From positions 120,922,723 through 120,986,722 of the forward strand of contig CP136063.1 in NCBI GenBank assembly GCA_032622095.1: a DNA stretch of 64,000 nucleotides. Direction: 5' to 3'. Under the pieces are notes generated by a model that worked only from the letters and a program-made list of their open reading frames with translations, did not search any database and was not told the DNA's origin. Positions 27,101-39,100 of the stretch are shown piece by piece. The position numbers and the translations under genes are program-made. Positions within the stretch are counted from its first letter, which is position 1. Every line of letters begins with the position of its first letter. The stretch comes from Siphonodentalium dalli. Lineage: Eukaryota; Mollusca; Scaphopoda; Gadilida; Siphonodentaliidae.

Positions 27101-30100
27101 AAAATGGTCGGGCAGAACCAAAGTTCGAACTTGACCTGTGTTTTGCTGGGAGAAAGTAATATACCAAATTTGGTTTGAATTGATTAATTCTACTAAAGTT
27201 ATCATCCGGAAACCAACTTTCAGGGGTTTTCTAAGTCAAACAAGAGCATCGCTAGGGTGTGGCAAAATACGCCCTTTAGCCATTTCGAATTGTACTATCG
27301 CAAAATAAGATAATACTTTGAGCTTACATTTGAAGAAAATCTGATATAACCCTAATTTCAATGCCAAAATGTGGTCAAATTCTAAGTCGAAAAAATGGCC
27401 ATAACTTATGTAAAAATAATTAGACAGAACCTTTATTCAAACTTGGTCTGTAGTTTTAGCTGGGAAATACACATACCAGCTTTGGTTCAGCTCAAATAAT
27501 CAAAACTGGAGTTATCGGTTGGAAACCAAAATGTTATGAAATTGGTCAAATTCTAAGTGAAAAAGGGCCGTAACTCATGTAAAAATAACTGGACGGAACC
27601 CATATTCGAACTTGGCCTGTATCTTTAGCTGGGAAATACACATACCAACTTTGGTTCAGATCAAATAATCCAAACTGGAGTTATCGGTCGGAAACCAAAA
27701 AAGTTAACAGACGGTCAATTCTAAGTCGAAAAAGGGCCGTAACTCATGTAAAAATAATTGGACGGAACCCATATTCGAACTTGGCCTGTATCTTTAGCTG
27801 GGAAATACACATACCAACTTTGGTTCAGATCAAATAATCCAAACTGGAGTTATCGGTCGGAAACCAAAAATGTTAAATGACGGTCAAATTCTAAGTCGAA
27901 AACGGACCGTAACTCATGTAAAAATATTTGGACGGAACCTATATTCGAACTTGGCCTGTATCTTTAGCTGGGAAATACACATACCAACTTTGGTTCAGAT
28001 CAAATAATCCAAACTGGAGTTATCGATCGGAAACCAAAAATGTTAACGGACGGACGGACAGACAGACGGACGGACGAACAAATGGGTAGATATGTGGCTC
28101 CGACCTATGTGGCTAGAAATGGTAATGTGGCTTTAGTTTTTATGTGGCTTCTCAAGTAGCCATACAATTTTATGTGGCTATCAAGTAGTAGATAGTGATA
28201 AAACTCCAGATTATGGATTTATAACATGTTGGAATTATAGCAGAAGAAGTTGATTAAAACTCAAAAACTTGCACACAGCAACTGGGACAGTGGAATAGGG
28301 GAAACTGACAGGTCCGTGATTGGGTGGCTAGCCACATAAATGTCAGTCAGTGTCCGACATCTCCTATTGACAGGTCATGGATGTCTAAATCGATGGACTT
28401 TTTGTTTCCAAATTTTGAGTGACTACAAAATTAAATAAGCTGATTAGGCCAAATAGATCATTTTTGAACGTCCATCTGAAAGCTGTTACGTGGCTAGCCA
28501 CGCAACGGAAGTTATGCACATAAATATCCATTTTACACAATCTTAGCCACATAAGTAGTCATTAGTAAACACGGACGGACGGACGGACAGACGGACGGAC
28601 GGACAGACAGACAGACGGACGGACAGACTGATAACATAATACGACCTTTTTTCAAAAAGGGCGTATAAAAAGGGGCATAACTCTGGTGAAAATTGGTGGA
28701 CGGAACCAGAATTCGAACTTGACCTGTCTTTTCTGCTAGTAAACCCACATACCAAACTAAAGTTATCATCCGGAAACCTCGGACGCACGCACAGACGCAC
28801 AGATGTGCTGATTATAATAGTCCTCTGAACCCGTTGGGTCAGCGGACAAAAAGGGCCGTAACTCATGTAAAAATAATTGGACGGAACCCATATTCGAACT
28901 TGGCCTGTATCTTTAGCTGGGAAATACACATACCAACTTTGGTTCAGATCAAATAATCCAAACTGGAGTTATCGATCGGAAACCAAAAATGTTAACGGAC
29001 GGACGGCTCGACAGACGGTGCTACGGACAGACGGACGGACAGACTGATAACATAATACGACCTTTTTTCAAAAAGGGCGTATAAAAAGTAACCAGAATGT
29101 TTAATAACTTTTTATGGGTTGACAGATATACTTAAGAATTTAGCTGAATAGTTCTGCATTCTTTATCAATGCCACAGATTAGCCATATCCATAAATGTTA
29201 TGGTACCCGACCCTCACCCCTGATGGACTCACATATTTAAACTATATAACATTATATAATCATGGATATGATTATAAATAAGTTTGGTGAAATTGCTGAC
29301 ACTTCCTTGATCTCCATTTTTAACTTGGACAACAACATTTTGGGAACATTAAACCACATTTGAGTCATCGTATCTAAGTGTCTAGGAAAATCTGCAAAAA
29401 AAATATGTTTATCAATTTACATACTCCCCTCCCCAGATCCACATTCCTGACCAATTAGGAAAATTATATATATACCATTAAGTTTCTTATATCATGATAT
29501 GCATATTATCACGGTTTCCGCTTTACAGGCATAGGAGGCTCCATCAAACGAACCCACTTTTGATGACAAAAAAAAATGTTAATCAGTATTTCCTAGTACC
29601 GGTAAATTAGCATGCCGACAGACCCGTTTAATTGCACATGAGCCTGCCAATTTGATCCTCGACACCCGCCTTTACCACATAACTGTCATCTAATCTAACG
29701 ATTTGTGCAAATACATGTATTCATAAAGAAAACATTTTATTCATGAAGGAAGTCATTACATTTTGCATGTATTTGTAAAGACGAACATTTATTTCATAAG
29801 AAGGAAGTCGTTACATTTTGTAAGTCTCGTTCTCGTCACAGCCGACATTTTGTTGATGTCGGTGTGATCTATTGTCTATCCTGATTGGACAGCTCAGTGC
29901 AATGTGCCTTACCTCCGTAGGAGTTTATTACCTGTGATTCTTGCATCTATGATAAGTTAGCGCTTGCAGTGGCCAATTGCAATTTCAACAATATACATAT
30001 GTGCGCTGAAAATTTGTAAAGGAACACTCATTTGGTTTTGATTATAAGCAATTTAACGACTTGATAAGGTTGATTTTAGCAGCTTACCTTGTCCCAACTC

Positions 30101-33100
30101 CAGTCTATTCATCATGTACTAACAAACGAAAATGAGAAGCCAATATATCGAAATGGGAAATTTCCAATCTATTCAGGGGATATATATACGATTACAGCTT
30201 TGACTTTCATTATGCATAAAATAATTTATTTCCGACCATATATTCTGTGAAAAAATGACTGGCACATTGTAAACTGACCATTCATTCCCGCATTCTATAC
30301 ATTATACAAGCGATAACTTACATGTGCTGCTTGGGCTATTTCCATATCAGTGCGTGACAGAGGACACCCTGTTATTTGCGACAAGAATTTTTGCTGCCGT
30401 TATACATTTTAAAATAATAAATATCGGTCCGTGATTACTTGCATCTATTATCTCATTCCTGGGCTCAAATTCTAATGAATTTATTACTTAGAAAACATAT
30501 CTAGATCTTCCCAGGTGCAAGGAAATGAGGGTTTCTGGATATTAAATTTTAAAAATCACCTATGGCTAGCCAAACCATGGTCGGCCAGTCGTATCCAATG
30601 GACCCAAAATTTTTACCCTAATGGAAATATTAAATGTTTCGAGGAAATCTGCGATAAAAATTTATTATTAATCCCACGGTGCCACACTTTGGTTAACTTT
30701 GAATCATCTATTATATATTTTGAAAGATCTGTGTGTCTGTGTGTGTGTGTGTTCGCGATGAACTCGAAAACGGCCGACCCGATTTCGATGAAACTTGGTG
30801 TATGGGGGTATTTTCGGCCGGGGGGTGACATAGGCCTATTAATTTGCCCGTGCGACGTGACCTTGACATCGGGTAATTTCAAGGTCAAACGCCCGAATAT
30901 CACGGGATATCGATGAAACTTGGTATGTGGAGGTATCTTCGGTCGGGGAGTGGCATAAATCTATTAATTTGCCCGAGCGACGTGACATTGAAATCGGGTC
31001 ATTTCAAGGTCAAGCGCCCGAATATCACGGGATTTCGATGAAACTTGGTATGTGGGGGTACTTTCGTATGGGGAGTCTCATAAGCATATTCATTTGCCCG
31101 TGAGACGTGACCTTGAAATCGGTTCAATTCAAGGTCAAATCGCCAATTTTGATGGGATTTCGACGAAATTTTATACATAGGGTTACTTTTGTCCGCTGAG
31201 TGTTTTGGACGGGTCGAGTCGTGACCCCGACCTGACCTTGACCTTCAAAATGATCAATTCAAGGTCAAATCGGGTAAAACCGGATGGATTTCGACGGGCA
31301 CGTTTGTCGGGTACTTTTGTCCGGGCAGTGTTTTGGACTGGTCAAATCGTGACCCCACTCATAAAAATTTATTATTAATCCCACGGTGCCACACTTTGGT
31401 TAACTTTGAATCATCTATTATATATTTTGGAAGATCTGTCTGTGTGTGTGTGTCTGTCTGTGTGTGTGTCTGTAATCGATGGACTCGAAAACGACCGAGC
31501 CGATTTCAATGAAACTTGGTATGTGTGGGTATTTTCGGCCGGGGAGTGACATAGGCCTATTAATTTGCCCGTGCGACGTGACCTTGAAATATGGTAATTT
31601 CAAGGTCAAATGCCCGAATAGCACGGGATTTCGTTGAAACTTGGTATGTGGGTGTATTTTCGGCCGGGGGGTCTCATAAGCATATTCATTTGCCCGTGCG
31701 ACGTGACCTTGACCTTGAAATCAGGCCAATTCAAGGTCAAATCGCCAATTTTGATGGGATTTCGACGAAATTTTATACATAGGGTTACCTTTGTCCACTG
31801 GGTGTTTTGGACGGGTCAAATCGTGACCCCGACCTGACCTTGACCTTCAAAATGATCAATTCAAGGTCAAATCGGGTAAAACCGGATGGATTTCGACGGG
31901 CACGTTTGTCGGGTACTTTTGTCCGGGCAGTGTTTTGGACTGGTCAAATCGTGACACCACTTGACCTTGACCTTCAAAATGGACAATTCAAGGTCAAAGC
32001 CCGGACGAAGTCGGGTCACCTTCTAGTCTCCTATATATTTTGATACAATCTGTATTCGAGAGATAACCCACATCCTCCGACCTCAATGATATGATCGTGA
32101 ATGAGTATTGATATACCCCACTAAACTTTGACAAACACCAGTAATGGTGTGTAGATAATTTACATATCTCTCCTATATATTTTGATACAATCTATCTAAT
32201 TTACATATCTCTCTTATATATTTTGATATAATCTATCTGTTTGTCTGTCTGTCATTTATACAAATCTACGATTCCCAACCGATCGAGACCAAACTTCCTA
32301 TCTAGGGGTAAAATCCCACGGACACGGTCGTTGTCGTATTGCCGACCTTGTGTGACGCCCGTGCAGCGCATGCGCAGACGAGATCTCGGAAACGGGTGGA
32401 GCTATGGACTTGAAATTTGGTATGTGAATGTATCTTGCCCCCGGTACGAATTTTATCGGGTTGCCGAGCCCGTGCGACGCCAGCTTCGCGCATGCGCAGA
32501 CCAGATCTCGGAAACGGGTAGAGCTATCGACTTGAAATTTGGTTTTTGAATAGCCCGGACAACGTCGGGCTCATCGGCTAGTCTATTATATATTTTGGAA
32601 GATCTGTGTGTGTGTTTGTTTGTGTGTGTGTGTGTAATCGATGAACTCGAAAACGGCCGACCCGTTTCGATGAAACTTGGTATGTGGGGGTATTTTCGGG
32701 CCAGGAGTAACATAGGCCTATTGATTTTCAGATCCGAGGTCAACTTTTCACGTGCCGAGGTCAAATCTGTTTTTACGCTGTGTTACGGGACTTTCATTTG
32801 AGTTTGGTGCTTACAAATCGATTCGAAACAGCGCGAATAATAAAATGCCAGTCATAATAATGACACTGTGAGAATCTTTCGTGTTATAATGCGTATGTAT
32901 CCGTTTTAGTTATCTGCCTCAATTATCAAGAAGAAGTGGTACTATCTTCCATCAGGATAAAAACAATGCGTAACTTCTATGACGTCGTTAGAGGTCATAA
33001 CGTTAGATCACGTTAACGCTTAACCGGCCGATGCATTTGACTGTTTCAGACGTCTTGGCGATATCTCGGGCACCGATGGTAATTTATCTTTACGTTGAAA

Positions 33101-36100
33101 CTTGATAATTAATGAGCGTGTGTATATGAGGCGCGTTTATATACTTGAGTGGAAATCAAATCGGGTTAAACTGGCAGATTTTTACAGACGAAATTTGATG
33201 CATAGGGTATCTCGGTATCCGCTGGGCCGATTTCCCGGTATCCGCTGGGCCGATTTCCACCATTTTTGGGGTGTTGGTGTTTGACCCCACCTGACTGTGA
33301 CCTTCAAAATGGTCAATTCAAGGTCAAATCGGGTAAAACCGGATGGATTTCGACGGGTACTTTTGTCGGGTACTTTTGTTCGGGCACTGTGTTTTGGACG
33401 GGTCAAATCGTGACCCCACTTGACCTTGGCCTTCAAAATAGACAATTCAAGGTCAAAGCCCGGACGAAGTCGGGTCACCTTCTAGTACAATAGATAGAGA
33501 TTACTATAAAGTTTGGTGAAAATCGGAATAAAAACACTTTTTATTAATCTCTGTGCTCTCTCTCCTCGAGCTCAATAACTGACATGGACCACTTAGGTAT
33601 CTATAAACTATGTCATTAGATTTCCTATATCATGGATATGACTACATATCAGTTTGGGAGTAATCAGCAACAAAAAAGTATTTTAACAATTTTGGCACCC
33701 CTGCCCCCCATCACTGACACTTTAAATACCACAACATTAGATTTCTTATATCAGGGAGATGACTATGTATAAATTTGTTGAATATCGGGCAACAAAAAAA
33801 TTTCATCAAAATTGGTGTTTAGAAATTGTAAAAAAGTTACCCTTGCCAGACCCCTTTGGAACCCTCTAGATGATTCCCTGTTAATTTATATAGTCGATAG
33901 ACAAAGAGACAATTGCAAATATATAAGATTTCATGAAAGGAGGAATGCAAGATGTTGCTATTTTATGTTCTACTGACCTGTGGTAACTTGAGGATGATGA
34001 TACTAGGGTTCTCACTAGCAAGCATCTGAAGGAATATCCTATACCCATATGTTGATGACCCTTAGAAAAAATACATCAAAAGCTTTAAAAAATAATTAAC
34101 ATCTTGACAATATCTGTACATGATCAAATAGATTAGCAAGCATTTCAAGGTCACAATATAAATTGAAACTAATATATAGATCTTTATCTGGCAGATTAGA
34201 TTGAAAAAGCTTCATTAGCATGAGTTTGCTTTTATCTTTTAATTTAAAATTGTTTTTTTCCAAATTAGGTTCAGAGGTATAATTCCAGTAAATAATTACA
34301 CCTCTATTTTACTCATTCATTTTCCTCGATTCTGATGGGACAAGTCATATTATTATTGAACAACACCTTAGTTTCTTGTTGCTTGTATTTCTCGATAAAT
34401 ATGTAAGTGGTCGTGTCACCGGCGTAGGAATTTGGGAAGGGTTAACATTCTCGCGAGCAGATATGTCCCGGGGCAAATTTACCTAGTATGTCTCGCAAAT
34501 TGGTAGTAATGTTTACATTCACGGTGAGTGTTCATTGAAGGAATGAGTTCCTAAACTAAAGCTCAAACAATGACTAGATATTATTGTATAATGAAAGTAA
34601 ATAAAATAACAACTTATCTTGCGGGTAGAAGAAAATAAGAAGAATGTAATAGTCCAATCCATCTTGATTTATAGAAATTGGCTGGTAACGTGGTAGGATG
34701 TCAGATCGAGAATGGGAAATAACTCTATATATTTGCCGGTGTGAGTACTGTACTTTTAGGGGCTTAATAATCGTGATGGCCTAATAATAGTGATGGGTGG
34801 GGATTTAGGCTGAAATTAATAATAGTGATGGCAATTTCAATCTATGTCTCAATGCCAAATAATAGTGATTGTTGGGAATTTTCTCCAAAATTAATAATCG
34901 TGCTGGCACTATTATTAGGCACCTGAGAGTAGGTAATTCGTACAGATTAAAAAAAAAATTAAAAACTTCTTCTATAAATGCAGAACATGAAGAATATAAC
35001 AACAATTCAGTGTCAACAAGCCTCTCAACTCAGATTTGTTGGCCTTGGCAATCTCCTATGGCAACCATTGTCATGGGTCCAGTTTGCTTCAGCAAATGGC
35101 TTCGGCATTGCTGATTGCCATAGCCAATTATGAGGCTGGTGTCAGATATCTTTGACAGAGATGCTCTCTGATCGATTAGATGCAGGTATTGGCCTCCCGA
35201 TTCGATATCAGATTTTGAAAAAGTGCCGATTCGCATACAATATACCAATCTAAAGAGAGAGAGAGAACTAACCTTTGGATGTTTCATTAAGCATCGTTTG
35301 CAAGCAGTGTGAGTAGAGATGCTCCAAGATTGGTGTCTTACATTCCTTTATGGCATCAATCAATACATCTCTGCTGTTTTTGTCCAGCTTGCACATTGGG
35401 AAATCTGAGGAAATAAATGTTTTTCTGCAAGTCAGCCATATGTAGTGAATAATATTATCAATTGTACGGTATTCCCAATTTAAAATATGGCGATAGTTCA
35501 GAATCAGAATATTTTATTTCATGACAAATCACCATTATCATATTAAATAGCTTATTACAAGACGTTTAAAGAAAAAACATGAGGAAACATGACCTATCAG
35601 GTCGTCTTCCTGTCGCCACCATAAAATGATAAGTATTGATATTGATTCACTCAATAATTTGTCCGGTCATATGACATGTGAGAGCTGGTTAAATTTTCTA
35701 TTAATAACATCAATATTAACACTAACTGTTGTATGGTATTCCCAGTTTAAAATATCATGATAGTTTGAAACAATCACTGCAATATCCCAGTATATCGTGC
35801 TCACAACTGTTTGTACAGATATAAATGCTATGCTGAATTATGCTATATCAATGTTTATCAGAAAGTCCCCGACTGGACTATTGTAATGGAATATTTCAGT
35901 ATACTGCGTGCACATGGTACTTTCACTTTAGAACGTTTCATGTCATCGTAATATTGGACAGAAAATAAAAAAGACAGGTAGAAAGCCCCACGCAAGTGCG
36001 AGAGGGGAGAGATTATACACATGCAGGACCTTGTCCCCATGCCACATGTATGGAAGGAGCCAGACAAGTACATGTGAACTACCAAACCAAATAAAGCACT

Positions 36101-39100
36101 GAAAACTTTACGTCATAAATCCTCCCCAATCCGAAAAATTAGCGTCCTGTTCAGTATTTGATAGATACGATTCGATAGATAGAATTTCACAACAGAGATA
36201 AGTAGAGATAAAGAGTTTGTGTGAGAATTTTTTTATTGTTGCGATATTATTGGACTGCCGATATATCGTAAAAAGAAAATGTAGGAAGTGTAAAACGGTG
36301 TTTGTTTTCATATCGCGATGTTGACAATTAATCAAAATATTGTAAAGCACTAATTAACTCATTCAGTGCCAGCAACATATATATGTCGCCACCATATTCC
36401 AATCCATTTGCCACCGACATATAATATATGTCACCCAATGTCAATTTTTCTAGTGTTCAGTTAATACTTTATATTTACATACTAAGTGTTGTCATCACTA
36501 AATCCAGCATTCTGATTGGTCGGCGCCCACGTGGCTAGTTGCAGTTATTTCTCGGTGAATGCGCAACGCCTCATAACACCAAGGTCATAACACCATCGAT
36601 ACGTCATTGGGTTTGGAAAGACGAACGCGTAATGTTTTGGGCGCATTTGGACTCGCGCAGGATTGACTTAATACATCATCGGGTTTCAATATGAAGAGAA
36701 ATTGTTCGTATTAACTTTTGCCAAGGGTGCTATTGGGTATTTTGGGCTGTTTTTGTCACGATACACTTTTCGATTTAAATACATTTACAAACGTGGCTTT
36801 TTCGCTAAATGTATATAAATATAAGGATTAACTGTCATGTGGACTATTTTTATGGAGATGTAACCATGAGGTAAGTGGTCATAACTTGTATGTAAAACCC
36901 TTCGGGTTTTACACAAGTTATGTCCACTTACCTCACGGTTACATCTCCATAAAAACAGTCCACATGACAGTTAATCCTTATTTACAAATTTATTTCAATT
37001 CAGTTAACATCCAAAAATTATTGTTGTAAATGTTGCTAGAAATTATATGCGTTTAAATACTTATTACCTATCGGGGAGAAAACATGCTATTCTCATATCT
37101 CTCCCGTTACAAAATCAATTTGGGTTTTTTAATAAAATTTCCAATTTTGGGGTAATTGAGATTTTCGAAAAAAAATTGGCCATTGGCCTATGAAAGTATG
37201 AACCCTGGGTAGGTTGGCTGTATAGCTTGCCAAGTTGAGCTAAAAATACGTAATGATTGATGTACCAACTTCATTTAATTTGACAGAGAGAACCTACTAA
37301 CTATTATTTTGATTTAATGTCAGCTCAATCTGTTAGAAGAAAATCTAGGTGCTACCTGCCGATTTATTCTTAAATATTGGGTCACCATCAGGAACATTCT
37401 CAAACTTCAGATTCAAGTAAGAGGCAAGGTCTTTCATCCAAACATCTGGGTGATCTGGAAAGCTTGTTCTTGCTCTCAAAAGAACGGACTTGAGATCATC
37501 TGCTTTAACCTGGAACAAAAGAGTTATAAAAGAGATGAAAAGGATTCAAGGAAATAGCTACTCATTTTTGTGGCAATTTAGAGCCGGTCAATTTCAGAGT
37601 GCAAAACTCCCAGTTGTGAGCGTTTTCTGGCATAAATCGTGGATAGCTACAAAATACATGTAGGGTGATTGAACTCATCATATTATTGATGGAATTTCAT
37701 AAATTTCTGAAGTTGAAAATGGATTTAATCAAAACTAGAATGGTTTCCGAGAAATAACCATTTACACTAAGATCCAGAATTATGTAACCTACTTCACATT
37801 TTTGTGTACACATTCTCCTGTGTAGGATCCAACCAAAGTGAGTAAATGTAAGTGAACGTCAATCTTTCGTTAAACAGTTTTCAAGAAATCATGTTTAACT
37901 CATGGTGCACGATAGAAAATGAATGGTTGGTAAACGCAGCTTAAATTATTCTGAGATACATGTATATAAAATGTTCTTTGCTATATAAAAAGATTTATGC
38001 AAAAATAGAAAAAAACATTTATATGTTTTTTTCTTCAGAAACATAAAAAATTTAATCAACAATGCATGTTTTTGGCATATACATGTAGGTCCCATTCTGA
38101 ATAAACAACTGGCTGATCTGGTGTCAGCCTTGGGGAATTTGAGAAATCAGCACAAAACAAAGATCATATGGGATGATATGGCAGTCAAAATGGCCTAAAT
38201 TGCCACAGGACAACTGCTTGTACCACAATGGAGTGGGGAAAAGATATAATGAAAGTGTCAATCACACTGACACTGTAACTCAACTTGGACAGGGGATAAT
38301 GTCATACATTACAGTAAATGGAGTGATAACTAACACGGAAAGTTTAAATTTTTAAGTGACAGGAGCAGGAGGTGAACGCAAAGAGCAATATGAAGTTTGG
38401 GATCGATTGTAGAAAAATTGTTGGCTGTAGGGCATATCAAATAATTTAGTGATATTGTTTTATAGCTCCTATCTAAGGGTGATTCTGAACATGCTTGTAA
38501 ATGTTCAAATCATTTCACAGATAGATCTAAATGTCTGCTGCAGGTTGTGCTGATGGATTCAAATCTGAAATCCAAGATGGCAGGCAACTTAGCAGCATTG
38601 TTTTTTAATGAAATTTGGAAAAAATTTATGGCTTCTATCTAGTGGTAATTTATTAATGAAGCCATAGGTAGAATACAGGTATTATTAATCCCCCCCCCCC
38701 CCCAAGAGTTATTAATCATGAAAATAGGTAAACCTCGAATGGACAGACAGAAGGCTACACGGATGCACAGATGCCCGACATGCTGATCAGCAATTATAAT
38801 AGTTCTCAGATATTTTCGAGGGACAAAAATGAATCTCTAGAACAGGAAATGACAAGTTCCCCCTTTTGAAAGGTACTCCCGATGGCGAACCAACATACCA
38901 AATTTCATTCCAATTCAATAAGACAAAGCTGAAATATATGCCTGGTATAATAAGTAAAAATACCTGAGATGAAGCCTCATCAATTGAGATGTTCTTCTTT
39001 TTCTCAGGTTCTTGTTTCTTCTTTTTCACTGGAAGTTGGGACTTTTTTACTGTGCTGTCTGACTTTGATTTAGACACAGGTTTCTGGTTTTCACCTGGTT

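Larger units (their letters stand above)
26240..29088 (+). mobile_element. Pearl-like element, outer copy, interrupted by a nested copy
   Basis: Starts CAAGAGCATCTCTAGGGCG with GCAAAATACGCCC; ends CAAAAAGGGCGTATAAAA near 29070-29087 after 'acggacggacagac'. The core is ~150-bp units ('cataactcatgtaaaaataa', 'tggagttatcggtcggaaac'). The array is broken at 27240 by a second element of the same family. The minus-strand open frames here are unit translations (repeated SSSNSGS-type text) and are not proteins. Confidence 0.7.
33486..37355. other. Introns 5-3 remnants: small repeats around exons 4 and 5
   Basis: Excludes exons 4 and 5. 33600-33790 holds two diverged copies of a 'cttatatca'-type unit. 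35465-35510 and 35730-35775 are a direct repeat ('ggtattcccaatttaaaata'). A TTAACTCATTCAGTGCC end at 36356-36372 resembles a piggyBac MITE terminus without a clear partner. The 161-bp palindrome is listed separately. Confidence 0.4.

Noticed and set aside
28543-28929. 128-codon minus-strand frame with repeated SVCPSVRLSVRPS text
   Set aside because: It is the translation of the (ACGG)n/(GGAC)n microsatellite and pearl-like units.
30515-30916. 133-codon plus-strand frame
   Set aside because: It crosses from flank into a Helitron-like microsatellite and unit sequence; the same text recurs in the other copies.
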